This document shows, piece after piece, positions 13,119 through 24,600 of a stretch of DNA of 64,000 nt. The translations under genes were made by a program, and so were the position numbers. Numbering within the stretch: position 1 is the first letter of the stretch; each line of letters opens with the position of its first letter. Source of the stretch: Bettongia penicillata ogilbyi (taxonomy: Eukaryota; Chordata; Mammalia; Diprotodontia; Potoroidae); assembly GCA_023548195.1 (NCBI GenBank), contig JAJHZJ010000252.1:2549395-2613394 (forward strand), read 5' to 3'. The notes beneath the pieces are model-generated. The model saw only the letters and a program-made list of their open reading frames with translations, searched no databases and was not told the origin of the DNA.

Positions 13119-13180
13119 TGTGTGTGTGTGTGTGTGTCTCTCTCTCTTTCTGTCTCCCTCTCTCTTTCTCTCTCCTTCAC
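13119..13180 (+). repeat. (TG)n then (TC)n composite microsatellite
   Basis: About nine TG units pass directly into a degenerate CT/CTTT tract. The adjacent open frames reading CVCVCV and SLSLSL come from this repeat. Confidence 0.9.
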
Positions 13181-14249
13181 TCTTTTTCCCTTCCAGCTCC
13201 CTCTCTGGTCTCGGCCTCTTTCCCTGGAGCCCCGTAGCGCAGTCAGCCGTCCTTCCAGAGATTCAAAAAGAAGTTTTGTGTTTCCCCTGGGGGCAGCAGC
13301 CTAATGCTTCCCTTGTTTTCCGGAACAAAGCTGACATTCAACTAGGAGGGGGTGGGGTGGGGGGGCGGCAGCTTGCCCTCCCCTTCTCACAGCACCCCGC
13401 GCCTCTCCTGAACACCAGCTCCAGGGGCCAAGTCAGCAGTGGGGGCAGAGTAGTTCGAGGCGGAGGGGGGAGCGGGGAAGGGAGGAGAGCTGTTTCCAGA
13501 GCCCAGGCCCAGCCACAATAGTCTCGTTGCAGTTCCCTTCTCCCGTCGCTGCCCGGGAGCCTGAGAGAGGGCGGGATATGTTGGTGTCTGGGTGAGGTTC
13601 CCAGCCAGCACAGGGAGAATGAAGGGGGTGGGGAGTGGAACTGGGGGCGCACGAGGCTGTTTACTGATTGACTTTCCTGCTGGAAACTCACCAACCGCAG
13701 CTTGAGAGCACTGGGTAGAGTTACCACGCTGCCGTCCCTGCCAGCTTGGATAAGAAGCAAAGCGGTTAGATCCTACCATTTCTCGGCTCCGGACCTAGGC
13801 ACTGGGAAAGACTGAGCGGGTGGGGGTGGAGGAGAAAGCCTCTCTGAAGGAGATCGCTTCTGACACGGCTCCAGCTCCTCCACACTTTCTTCCCCTCCTC
13901 CCCTGGAGGCCAGAGCCGCCCCCTCCCCCCCATCGAGAGACGACAAGGGTCAGGCAGCCGAGAGTGGAGTGGGTCAAAGGGCGCTGCCCCCCGGGGTGAA
14001 GGCTGCTAAAGCTAGCGTCGCGTACTGTCCTAGCGAGCTAAGGTCTAAACGAGGTCTTTAGAATCGCAGGCTTGTCGCTTCCAGAAAGCACACCATTCTC
14101 GCCCGCTACTGAAAGAGCTTTTACGAAAAACCCCAGCCTACACATCGTCTTCATCCTGGGTTACTCCGGTTGTCCTAAACGGTTTCCCGCCCCCCCCCCC
14201 CCAACCCCTCCTCTCCCTTTTCTGGAGCTGGAAAGGAGAATGGGGTTAT

Positions 14250-14258
14250 TATAAAACC
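14250..14258 (+). promoter_or_regulatory. TATA-like element
   Basis: TTATAAAAC sits in GC-rich sequence on the plus strand. It is the best canonical TATA match of the 8-15 kb domain. No start site or exon can be confirmed downstream. Confidence 0.25.
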
Positions 14259-14465
14259 CAAGCTACTGAGGGCTGCTCTGTAACCTTTCCTCCTGGACGC
14301 TTTTGCTCCTGGCCACCAGCAGCCATGCCTCATTCTCGTCCTTTACTCTCTCTCCCTCCCCCCCTTCCTGCGGTCTTTCCAGCGCTTTCCTCCACCCGGC
14401 CGCCGGCCCGCCCCGGGCTCCCCGCAGGCGGGCCTGAAATATGATCCTGCATCGGAAAGACTGTA

Positions 14466-14473
14466 TGTAAACA
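14466..14473 (+). promoter_or_regulatory. forkhead consensus motif
   Basis: TGTAAACA, the perfect forkhead core, occurs within a CpG-dense stretch (14.38-14.72 kb). Motif only; single sites are common by chance. Confidence 0.25.
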
Positions 14474-15428
14474 CCAGGCGTGCTCTGGTCCCCAGCCGGA
14501 GTAGCCCGGACCCCGGGGCTCACCGCCCTCAGCAGCTTGGAGGTCCAGGGGCCCTCCCCGCTGCCTGCTCCCACTCCTCCCTAGCAGCCTTTCACCAGGC
14601 TGTCGTCCCCCCCCCCAATCCCCCCGCAGGACTGGCGGTGGCCTGCCGAGTCGCTCTCTTGTTTCCCAGTTGGCGCGGCTAATTGGATCCGCCGCCGCTA
14701 CCTCTTGTTGAATTTTCTAGCTTGAGACCGTTCAATCGTGTCTGCCCGAGCCCTCCCCCATCCCCCACCCCAGCTGTTATCTCTGCCCGGCAACTTGTTG
14801 GCTTCAAGGAACCGTCCCTTCGCTGACCCCTGCTACAAGCTCTCCCTTCATCCCTGGTCTCCCCTTCTCACCCGGGTTGTTCCTGAGCTAAGCTCCCAAG
14901 TAAACTTAGGAGATGGGGTAATAGTCTATTCCAGAGCCCTTTATGCTAAATAATAATCGAAGAGGACGCACAATTCCTAGCTCAAGTGCACTCTCCATTC
15001 ACCCCCCACCTAGCAGGCCAGTAGGGAAAACGCAGGCCTAGCCATCGTAACATTGTCTTTGTTAGAACAGGGCTTCTGGAAAAAGCCTCTGGGAAGGAGT
15101 TATCTCCGTAGTTTTTTTAGAAGTTCCAATGGTCCCAGCAAGGGTAGGGAGCCTCTCTCTGCTCTTTACAGGCTGACCTTATTTGTCGTTGTCATACATC
15201 TATACAGTGTCTATCCTTTTTCTCTTCCTAGATAGTACCAACTGCCTGGAGCGAAAATGCAACGAGTTTAGCTTTCTCCTGGCAGTAACTGCCCTGACTG
15301 GGCGGTAGGAGATACAGCAGGCAACCTCGCTAGTTGCTCTTCTCAAGCGTCTCCTTTTCAATGTGGAAGGGTAGACAACGCAGCCTAGGAGGCCGTTTGG
15401 CAGTCTATTTCACAATCCTCACACATAA

Positions 15429-15470
15429 TCCCCCCCCCCCCCCGCCCCCCTTCACGCGCCTGCGCACCGT
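15429..15470. promoter_or_regulatory. poly-C tract and NRF1-like site, promoter candidate
   Basis: A long C run is followed by GCGCCTGCGC at 15456-15465, close to the palindromic NRF1 consensus and typical of CpG-island start regions. It marks the downstream border of the broad CpG domain. A short open frame with ATG at 15596 begins about 130 bp downstream. Confidence 0.35.
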
Positions 15471-15800
15471 GGCTCTCAAGGAACTTGGGTGCCGGAATCC
15501 TGTGGCTTTCCTGAGCCGATCTTCTCCGGTCTCCAGTACACAGAGTCTCGAGGTTCGCTCTTCCCAGTTCTCTTCCGTCGTCTCACACCTTGTCCATGGC
15601 ACGATGCCTTGTCACTTTAAGACAGTTGAAACTGATTGCCATGCTTACTGATGCGGACATAAGGCTAGAAGATCCAGAAAAAAAAACCTGGGAAGATTCC
15701 CTGAGAGTCCTGACCTGGGCAGTTGCATCCAGAGGCATTGTCGTGGGGATTGCCTTGATTAAAAAGGGAGGTGATGACAGTGTGGCCCTTTGGTGATGAC

Positions 15801-16319
15801 ACGCATCCAACATATTCCAATATAAACCTCGGAATTTCCCGTACTTTGAAGAGGGTTTTGGTGCAGTGGGTCGCGCTTGTTCAATACCATTAGTCTGCAT
15901 TGAAACGTTTCCATAGTTCTCTCAGGCCTCAGTTTGAAAGAGTGTCCACATTTCCCTTGACCCCACCATAGCCCTACGACTGAAGCAGCATGACAACCTC
16001 AGCTTTTCAGGTGACTGATTTTCTAGTGATGGTCTTAAAAACGTGCTTTTTTTGATGCTTCTCCGGACAGTTGTTAGGTAACAAAGAATTGTGACCACCA
16101 GGGCATTAACTGTCATTTTCTAACATTTCTACCCTTCCAGTCTAAGTTTTAAGCAAATCAAGGCTATGAGAATTTTCCAAAGGTGTCTTATTGAATGAAC
16201 CTATTTATAACCAAAGTAAGATTTCCAGGTCAATCTATATGAATTTTTACAGCTACTATGACAAAATGTGAGATTGTAAAAATTAATAGTTTAACTTGGA
16301 AGCCTAGCTCATTAGGAAT
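15801..16319. other. unannotated stretch
   Basis: Moderately AT-rich sequence leaving the CpG domain. No transposon, RNA gene or exon recognised. Confidence 0.45.
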
Positions 16320-16430
16320 ATGCATACATATGTATACATACATATATACACACATATGTATACATACATATATATACACACATATTATACACATACATAT
16401 ATATACACACATATTATACACATACACAGA
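16320..16430. repeat. TA/CA-rich microsatellite with 29-bp tandem duplication
   Basis: An ACATAC/ATATAC tract. Two exact 29-bp units lie head to tail at 16362-16390 and 16391-16419, followed by a partial third. The open frames with repeated IYTHI or CVYMY residues on both strands are translations of the repeat. Confidence 0.95.
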
Positions 16431-16539
16431 GAGAGCTGTTCTCTAGTAATATAGGTTTTGTCTACCCATGTGATGCCCCCTGTCTGAAAACACCCTCTTC
16501 TCACTTACATCTTGTAGAATCCCTAACTTCCTTCAAAGC

Positions 16540-16790
16540 ATAGCTCAGGTACAACTTCCAACAGAAAGTCTTTTCTGATGTCCCCAGATACTGGCTTGCT
16601 CTCTCTTTATATATACTTTGCTTCTAATTTCTTCTGTATGTACTACATTCCAAAAAGTTTGGGAGAAGAATGTAAGGTCTCTGAGGGCAAGGGTTATTTC
16701 AATTTCTTTTTTGTATACCCAGTATTTAGTACAGAACCTTGAATATAGTAAGTACTTAATAAATATTTGTTGAGTTTAATTCTTTCATCA
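16540..16790 (+). mobile_element. L2 LINE 3' end
   Basis: Full L2 3' signature: 'aatgtaaggtctctgagggc', 'tttgtatacccagtatttag' and the end 'agtacttaataaatatttgt'. Confidence 0.85.
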
Positions 16791-17049
16791 CTCAAATATT
16801 ACTTGTAGAATCAGATAATTTCATTATGTCCCTCATTTCCAGCTTCCTTTCCTCTGTGCTCAATGAAAAGTTTATACTTTAAAAGGTGTTTTTAGTTCCC
16901 CAAATTGTAGAACAATCTCACTTGTTTCTTTTTAAAGACTGGATAAAGTACATTTCTCTGTTTTCATAAAGAAGCTAATTATTCATACCAGGAGTTCATT
17001 CTCCCTCTGGCTGATAAGAGTTCTCTCTTTTTCAATTTGGATTCTTCTT

Positions 17050-17110
17050 CTCTGTACATATTTGCTAAGTACAGTGCCTAGCACATAGTAGGCTCTTAAA
17101 TATTACTGTG
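17050..17110 (+). mobile_element. L2 LINE tail fragment
   Basis: 'cagtgcctagcacatagtag' followed by 'gctcttaaatatta' is the last part of an L2 3' end. Confidence 0.7.
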
Positions 17111-19260
17111 ATTTGCTGAAGATAATCAGAATCTTAGTCTCAGTCTCAACTATCCCCCATATTCAGAGAACCTGAGAGTTAAACACTTCTTTCTCTAAGA
17201 TCATATTTTTGCTTAAAATATTCTGAATCCAGTTCTGGGGATAATTATTCCAATTTCTTTTCCTTTGCAAAGGATATTCTAAGCTTTTAAGATTTCTGGT
17301 CCTCTCTAAGCTTATGCCAAGAGCCTTCAATGCCTGTGGTGATCTAACAAGTCCATGAAAAAGTGGCATCCAGAGAAAGTTCATGGGGAAGCTGGGGAGG
17401 GAACTCAGTGCTGGAGTGTCAGAGTTGAATATTAAGGAAGGGAGCTTAAAGGAGTAAAGAACCCAAGCTATACAAAAGTAGAATCTATAATAATGCTTCT
17501 TAAGGACCTGCTATTTTTTTTGGTCTCCACATACCATTTTTAGCAGAATGGGAAAATATGATTTATCAACTAATATTTATTCCTAGGATACATTTATCCT
17601 AGTTACTATTGCATCTGGATTCTTTGCTCAGCTTGGCTCAAGTAAGCATTCCTTTATTTTCCTGGAGAGTTGTTTACTTTTCTGTGCCATACCCTGGCTG
17701 AGCTGTTTCCTAAATGAGGTTCAACTATCGATTTTTAATATCTATATTTAATATTGACTATTAAATAGTTTTACACAGAAGATGCTATGAGCATCATGAG
17801 TCATGCCTGAGACTTCAGCTGTGATTTTATTGCTCAGAAACGTTAGATAAATACAAGGCACAGGGGGTGTTCTGAAGGAGGGGATGATTTGGACAAAGGT
17901 GAGCTGTGAGGAGAGGGAATGGTTGGGTGAAAATCAAAGGTATTGCTGAAAGAAAACAAAAAAGACACAAGACTTGTGAAAGCACTCAGCTAGGCACTAA
18001 CAGCTGCTTCTCTTCAGGCTGCTGGGGCCTGTTAACAAGACGCCTATGGAAAATGATGAGGTCCGTTATACTGCAAGCTGGGCCTTTGAGGATGGAAGGA
18101 AGGAAAAGGGAAGGAGAATTCGTTTGCCCTTCCTAGTGTTTCCTAACTGGATTACTCATTCTTTTCCTGCAACCCCTTTCATTCCTTCTTCCGAAAGCAC
18201 ACATCCCAAGCCTATGTCTTTCTATCTCTTTCTCTCAAGTGTATGTAGGGGAACAGGGTAAGTGGTCACTTGATTCTCAACCTCCTCAGTACCACCATCA
18301 TTTTACAGCCTACTCCTCCTTCATTCTGTTTTTGCCCCCTGCAGCCTCTCTCCCATCCATTCATACATATCCCTTTACATTCTGTGCCCAAGCCACTGCC
18401 AGATTTCCTCATGTTTGGCTGAGGGGCAAGAAGGATGTGTGCAGGGATTGTAAGTGGGGGGCAGAAGCTGGCCAGAAAGAGTGTAGAAGGGGAGATGTGT
18501 TTGGCTCTATGTCTTACCTAAGGGGTCTGGGTCCCAGAGGGTTTCGCTGTGTGTCCAAAGAAGGGAGCCCAGCAGAACCAAGGAGTCAAGAGATACAAAT
18601 CAAGGATGTAAGGAATTAGGAAGTCAAAGCTTTCTAGGAGCTGGGGTTGGGGGGAGGTTGGAGGAAAGGGTCAGTGAGAATACAGTTTAGATCTAGGCAA
18701 TAATGGGTTTCACCCTGGATTTAACTGCCTAGCACTCTGGACAACTTCTCCATTTATTCTTGAATTCAAGAGAGTCAGGAAATCAGCATAATTCCAGCAA
18801 ATGAAAACCTTGCAGTCAGAAAACTTAGAGGGTTGATCTTCAGTTAAGGATAGTGCTGAGACTTTCATGCATCCTGCCCGTCAAATAAATACTTGATTGA
18901 GGTCCTCAGTGGAGAAATTAGCTTTATTTTGTGCTGTAAATGCATACTAGGAAAAGTGCTGAGATACCTTTTATTTCCTAGTTATCCTTGATCCCTCTAG
19001 GCTGGCTTCACTGCCTGGGCTCTTTCACTTTCCCTATGCAACCCAATATCAGGGTCGTATCTCAGTTTTTAAAAGAGTGGAGGGAGGAAAGTAAAGGAGT
19101 CCAGTTCAATGAATAAATAAATGAATGAAAGTGAGGGCTCCCCTTCATTTGGCTGCTAGCTGACCACAGCCTGAGCTGCTGGGGTCTAAAAAAGACAGGC
19201 AATTGGGATCAGAAGGGGGACAGATAGGAAGGTTAGTTAAAAAGCAAAACTTCAGATCTC
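17111..19260. other. unannotated repeat-poor stretch
   Basis: About 2 kb without a recognisable transposon. Open frames such as 18239-18619 (+) have no known domain. No convincing exon with splice signals could be picked by eye. Confidence 0.45.
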
Positions 19261-19660
19261 TTTTCTCCTAATGCCCAGTCAGTATTTGTGTCTGCCTGAG
19301 TGTTTATGCCTGTCTGTTGTTTTATGTTTTCTTTCTGATTCTCTCTTGCTCTCATTCGCTGTTTCAGTTTCTCGATAGCTCTGTTACTCAGCTTCATTTC
19401 TCTCTCCACTCTTTGTTTCTATGCTAGTCTACAGTGTTTTCTCGGAGAGGGGCTACCTCTGCTTCTCTTTTACTTCTCTTTTCCGGTCTGCTTCTCTCGC
19501 CCTCTGTTTTCACCTGTCTGTCTCTGCCTGTGCTTGCCTTCTGCTTCTTCCTTGCCTTGTCTCAGTATCTCCATGTATGCATTCTCCCTCCAGCTCCCTG
19601 ATTACGCCGTCTGCCTGTGTCTACCTATCTCTGTCTCTATCCCTTCAGAATGATATTGTC
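19261..19660 (+). repeat. degenerate pyrimidine-rich (TGTCTC)-like stretch
   Basis: A long plus-strand run dominated by C and T with recurring CTGTCT, CTCTCT and CTGCTTC words. It gives rise to a Ser/Leu/Cys-rich open frame at 19421-19669 that is low complexity. Confidence 0.55.
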
Positions 19661-20116
19661 AGAGTCTAGTTTAACTTAACCAAAGAAAAAGGAAATTGAA
19701 GGACCCTCCCTCCTTTTCTCACAGACCGACCTCCTTTCAGCACCAGTCAGCCCCTCAGGTAGGCACTATTGGACCATCCCGGTTTAGGGTCTCTGAATGC
19801 CGGGGCGTTTACCAGTCCTATTTTTCAGGGTTAAAGACAAACTTCTGAGAGGCAAAGGATCGGAGCAGGGAGGGCGCTTTCAGTTACGGGGTGTCTTGAT
19901 TCTTCTGCTTCTGGCTTTGGGAACTGTGTGTAGTTTTGGGTGGCAAAGAGCTAGAAGGTGCGTGGGAGGAGGGAGTGGGGGGGAACCTTAGTGAGAGGGT
20001 TTGTGTGCGTCTTCCGCAGGGTCTCCCAGGCGGATTAGCAGCAACAAAGGCAGTGGGGGTGGGTTGGTGACTCTGGAGCGTTTGCTGGCTCTCTGCCTGG
20101 AGCCTGCGAATTCCCA

Positions 20117-20140
20117 TTGGCCAGCATGCTGGCTAAATAC
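20117..20140 (+). promoter_or_regulatory. CCAAT/NFI-like near-palindrome, promoter candidate
   Basis: TTGGCCAGCATGCTGGCTAA (20117-20136) is symmetric at 9 of 10 base pairs, with a perfect 14-bp palindrome at 20120-20133. ATTGG at 20116-20120 is an inverted CCAAT box, and CTAAATAC follows as a weak TATA-like sequence. TTGGC/GCYAA half sites resemble NFI, but the spacing is longer than the usual five bases. Confidence 0.35.
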
Positions 20141-20244
20141 ACATCTCACACCCCAGCCCCTGCCCCTCCCAGCCGCCCTGCACTGGGCCCGCCTCTCCGG
20201 TGGAAACACGGTCCAACTCCTTGAAAGTAAACTTGCCAACTGGG

Positions 20245-20335
20245 AGGTGAGGCGGGGGTGGGGGGTGGGGTGGGGTAACTAGGGGAGGGAGAGAAGGAAG
20301 GGAGGGAGAGAGAAGGGCCTCCGGAGGGAGAGTCT
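20245..20335 (+). repeat. G-rich purine tract with G-quadruplex potential
   Basis: Successive G runs of four or more separated by single T bases at about 20250-20275, then a GGGA/GAAGG purine tract to about 20335. It meets the usual G4 pattern on the plus strand. Confidence 0.6.
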
Positions 20336-21065
20336 TGGGTCAAGTTTCAACCCCAATGACATTTGGTGGCAGAGTGCCAAGGCCCTGGGACTAGGAAAAC
20401 GGGAGGGGAGAGATGGAGGTGAGGGCAGCCGTATTGGGGGGCGGCATATGTGTCTCATGAGAGGGGTCTAGAGACTCGGTTCGAGAGTAGCTCTTGCAGT
20501 CCTCCGAAGTTTGGTTTTAGGGGTGGGAGGCTGGTGCAAAAGGCGGGGGTGGGTGAGTGGAGAAGAGGAGGGGGCAAATCAGAAAGCCATCTGAGCGGAG
20601 CACAGGCATCTTCCGCAATCCATTCATCCACTGAAGCGCGTGAAAAGCTGCTGATCGCTGCCATTGTTACTCACAGGAGAAGTGGGAAACGAAGCCTCCA
20701 CTCTGGCGAGAGATAAATAGTCTCTGACAGCGCCTCCTTGCCAAGAGATCTCATCCAGTTTCACCAGCGGGCGGTCGCAGGTCTGTGTTGCTCTTTCATG
20801 CAAAGATCTTTAAATCGGCTTCCTTTCTCTCCTGCCTCTTCTCCATCCCCGGTCCCTATCCTATTCCTCTCCCCTCACACCCCCCGCCCTCCTCGTTTCC
20901 TTTTCTGCCCCTACCCGCGTCTGGGAGTGCTGCAAACCGGCTTCACCTTCTTGGCTCCCTTGCCGCGCTGTCTCGCTCTCTGTGCAGAATGCCGCGTGGC
21001 GATCCGGCCCAGGCAGGGGGTGGGCGACCGAAAGGGCAGGCTTCGGGACGAGGGGGAAAACTGCG

Positions 21066-21097
21066 TGCGTGTGTGTGTGTTGTGTACGTGTGTGCAG
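21066..21097 (+). repeat. short (TG)n microsatellite
   Basis: TGCG/TGTG repeats inside CpG block 2, followed by a G-rich run. Confidence 0.75.
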
Positions 21098-21800
21098 GGA
21101 GGGGGGAGGGGGAGCGTGGTTCATGGGTGCAGAAGGTGAGGTCTGCAGCGGTTTCTGCTCCCCCGAACATTTAAAATACAAATCCCTCTTAACCTACGGC
21201 TCCCCAGTCTCCTGCACCCCCCCACTCCCGCCCCCGCTGGTCTCTGCACATCGCTCCCAGCAGCAAGATGGATCTGGCTACTGTGGAGAGAGCGGAGCTG
21301 TAAATATTTAAAAAGTCTCTCGCGCGGCGGCGGTAATGGCTTTCGCAGTCTGGATGTGTGTGCGGGAGAGGAATGGAGGCTTGTGGGGGTGGGTGGGGAC
21401 GCCCCCCCTCCCCGCCGCCGGCGTCCGGACCGGAGGGGCGGTGGGACGGGTGGGACGGCGGGGATGGGCCCTCGAGCATCCCCACCCCCGGGCCATGGTC
21501 TGCCCCTAGCCCGCTCCCCCCGGCTGCCCCGAGGCAGAGGCTGTGCTGAGTAGACACGGAATGTAAATCGATAGGAAACTTGAGGAGCCGGGGTCGAGTC
21601 CGGGACAAGGTCGAGTCGGGGCGGGACCCGGGACCCCGAACTGGCCGCGGCAGCCTCGGGGCTGAGGACCGGGCCGGACGTGGCCGCAGCGTCCTGGCTC
21701 TGTCCCTCGCTCCCTCCCAGGCAGGAACGTGGCCGTAGCCGAACTGCTCCCAGGGTCGTAAAAGGCCGCCGAGCTTGGGGCCAAGACAGAAAAGGAGAAT

Positions 21801-24179
21801 GGGGGGGGGGAGCACTTAGCTCCCTTTCCCTCTCCCAGGAGGGTCTTCCAGGGGGGTGGCTTGGTTTGGAAAACTCGAAGATAGCCTTTCTGTGACCTCA
21901 TTCTGCAGGTTGGGGGACTCGCCTGTCTGCAGCAGGGAACCATTCTGGTCATTAAGGCCTGGGCTAGCTTCCCAAACTAAAGGCCATCCCGCAGTGCTCG
22001 GTCTAATGGGACCGATTTCTTCCCTTGCCCTTAACTTAGGAATGTTGGTCTGTGGAATGTTGGCTCCCAGAGGAAATTTTTTTGGGGAACCCTAAAACCC
22101 TAGTCCAGGAACACCACAGTTGCGAGAGAGAGCAGATGAAAGCAATTGCGGCCCCGAGGTTGGCCCCCTGGTGTGCCTGGGGCTTCTGGGTGGGGGCGGG
22201 GTGGGGTGTGAAGGCCGAAGAAGTGGAAAAAACTGATTTTTGTCCCAGGAAGGGGGTGTTAACTTTCGTCTGGGCTCTCTGGAGTGTGCCTGGGGAGTTT
22301 GTAGGCTTCTGCCAAAGCAGCTGTATCCCCCTGCCAAAGGAGGGTGGTGCAGATTGGGTGGTGTCTGTGGTGGAAGAAGGGGTGGGGCTGGAGGTGGCTA
22401 GGGTGGGGCTCAGCTGGGTCTGGGCTCTTCGGGTTTAAGCCTGAGGGCTTTGGTGGTTAATGAGTTTGAAGCTCTGACCCTACCAGGCCTGGCTGGTTGC
22501 TCAGGATTTCCTTTAGGACCTGAAGCACATGGTGGCACGGGGACAGGAGAAAGTGTGTGTGTGTCTTGGCAGCCCGTCAGGAGGCTCTGGGTTTGCTCTT
22601 CTTGTTGGAATCCCTGGGGAGTCCCAGAGTCATCCTCCCCTCTACACTTACTCTCCTTTCAGGGGATTGTGTTTTGCCCTTTTCCGCTTGTTTGTCTCGC
22701 GTAAGCCTTGTAAACTGCTCCTGATTTATTACCTAGACTAAATGCTTAATTTGTGAATATGAAACAGATTAAAAGGGGGTGGGGGGAGGGAGGGAGGGAA
22801 GAAGTCGGCATATTTTAGCAATCAGACCCAAGCAAGCCAGGCAGCTGTTTCAAATTTGTAGACATTTTCAGGCTCATGTGGAAAGCCAGCCAAAGTGGTC
22901 AAGAGGTCCTTTCCCCTCCCTTCAACCTGAAAACTTGGCTATGATCAAAGGGGACAATTAGTAAGGTACAAAGAAAAGCTTCTGGCAAGCTAGGGGTTAA
23001 TAAAAGTGCCATCCTTTCACCCAAGGACTCTGTGAGATGGGGGTGGGTGAGACGGAGGTAAACAGACAAAGGTGAGATCCCTGATAGCAGGGGAAAGAAA
23101 GGAAAGATGGTGAAGTCCTGGGAGTCAACTTTGAAGTACAAAGTGGACTGCCCATTAAAGGACGATCCTGTAAATAAACTTCACCAGGGACAAATCAAAC
23201 ACAAACCCATGGAAACTCCAACTGAAAATAGCCAAAAAATAATAAAAATAGCTTTGATGTGGCCTCAACATATGCTTGTTTCTCTCATTTTTTTTACCCT
23301 GAACTGAAACAACAGAGTACTCTCTTAGTACAGTTTCTCCCTTTGAAAAGACCCCATGTGTATGGACGATATTTTTTTGCTTTTGTCATTTTTCGGCAAC
23401 TTCACACATCAAAGCGAAGCAGTAGTGAGTGCTCTTTAAGCTCCTTAGCCGCCCAGTGAGGCAGATACAATTTCTATAAATTGGCCTTCTCTTCTGGGTT
23501 TTGATTGATCATCACAATATGAGATTATTGGAAGTCTAATGTCTTATTTTACTTTCTAGGAGGGGTTAGGAGGGAATAATGTGTGTGTGTGTGGGGGGGG
23601 GGTTATTGGATGTCAGGCCACAATCCGAAGGTTCTAGTGTTCAGGAAGTGATTGTTATTTTCCTTGGCCTGAATAATCCCCTCCTCCCATGCAAGCTCAC
23701 TCTCCCTGGCCTTCTGATGTTAGCAGGTACAAACTTGGGAGCTGGAAGTAGGAAGGGAAAGGGTAGCACTGCTTTCTATAAACAAGGAACAAAGGAGATG
23801 CTGCTGCCCAACGTTTTTATAATAGAGTGCTGGAGGTCTGCACTTTGGCCTTTGTTTTCCCATACAACTCTTTCTGTTGAGGTTTCTCCCTGATATCATC
23901 TTTCATTTTATTAAAGTTCATGATTGTTCCTCTGTCTTGTCTTCAACCACACAAAAGGTTCAGGGATTGGGAAGAACATGTTAATTATATGTTTCTTGTA
24001 AAGTGACTTTTCATCTTACTCTTGGTGTTTAGTTTTAACATTCATTTGTTACAAATATGCTGCTTTAAAATTCTACCTGTACGGCTTTTGCTTGATTGTT
24101 TTCCAGGGCAGTGTATTTTTGTCTGGTTGGTTTATGTATTTGTTGAGAAGTGTATATATTGTGTCAAAACAGAACACGT
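21801..24179. other. repeat-poor stretch downstream of CpG block 2
   Basis: GC content falls steadily, and a purine (GGGA)n patch lies near 22776-22800. No transposon, RNA gene or provable exon seen; open frames are short and featureless. (TG)n/(G)n at 23579-23602 is a microsatellite. Confidence 0.45.
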
Positions 24180-24360
24180 GGTATTGCAGTCAGAGCCTCT
24201 GGGTTCAGATACTTTACTGACTCTGTGACCCTAAGCAAATCACATGACCCCCTTGGGCCTTAGGGTTTTTTTTTTAAATCCATAAAATGCATGGAGGGGA
24301 AGGGCAGGACAAGAGAGGATCTCCAAGTTCCTGTTCAGATCTAAATCTATATGACCTATG
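24180..24360 (+). mobile_element. MIR-family SINE
   Basis: 'cagtcagagcctctgggttc', 'gactctgtgaccctaagcaa', 'atccataaaatgcatgg' and 'ttcagatctaaatctatatg' follow MIR order. Confidence 0.7.
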
Positions 24361-24504
24361 AATAAACATTTTACATGTATTAAAACAAATGAATTTAAAA
24401 CCGCTTTTCCATTCCAAACTCATGAGCATTAAATGTTAAGAAACATTAGGAGGAAAAGAAGAAAAAAGGAAAAAGAGAAAGATGGGAGAGAAGAAATAGG
24501 AAAA

Positions 24505-24600
24505 TGCATATATATAAATATATATATATACTATATAGTATGTGCAGATATACTAGATATTATTTATACAAATATGCATATGTGTATATACGTGTGTGTC
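24505..24600. repeat. (TA)n-rich microsatellite
   Basis: Degenerate TATATA/GTGTAT tract. Overlapping open frames rich in Ile and Tyr come from it. Confidence 0.85.

Larger units (their letters stand above)
7840..15560. other. broad CpG-rich, transposon-free domain
   Basis: From about 7.84 to 15.56 kb the sequence is GC-rich with frequent CpG, in contrast with the CpG-poor DNA on both sides, and I can see no LINE, SINE or DNA transposon in it. The densest CpG parts are near 8.14-8.7, 9.08-9.64, 12.6-12.95 and 14.38-14.72 kb. It contains many short open frames in all frames, as expected of GC-rich DNA, but no homeobox, T-box, zinc-finger, bHLH or paired-box sequence that I recognise. Broad unmethylated domains of this kind are known around developmental regulator genes in vertebrates. 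Its role here as promoter, 5' exon or enhancer DNA is inferred. Confidence 0.7.
19780..21800. other. CpG-rich block 2 (CpG islands)
   Basis: GC-rich with dense CpG, strongest at about 20.98-21.78 kb, where GCGCGGCGGCGG, CCGCCGCCGG and repeated GGGTCGAGTC words occur. No transposons are visible. The minus-strand open frame at 21189-21815 (208 codons) is rich in Pro, Arg and Gly and shows no recognised domain. Likely a promoter-associated CpG island; the gene it serves is not identifiable from the sequence. Confidence 0.65.

Noticed and set aside
21189..21815. 208-codon minus-strand open frame
   Set aside because: Same compositional reason; Pro/Arg/Gly-rich through a CpG island, no recognised domain.
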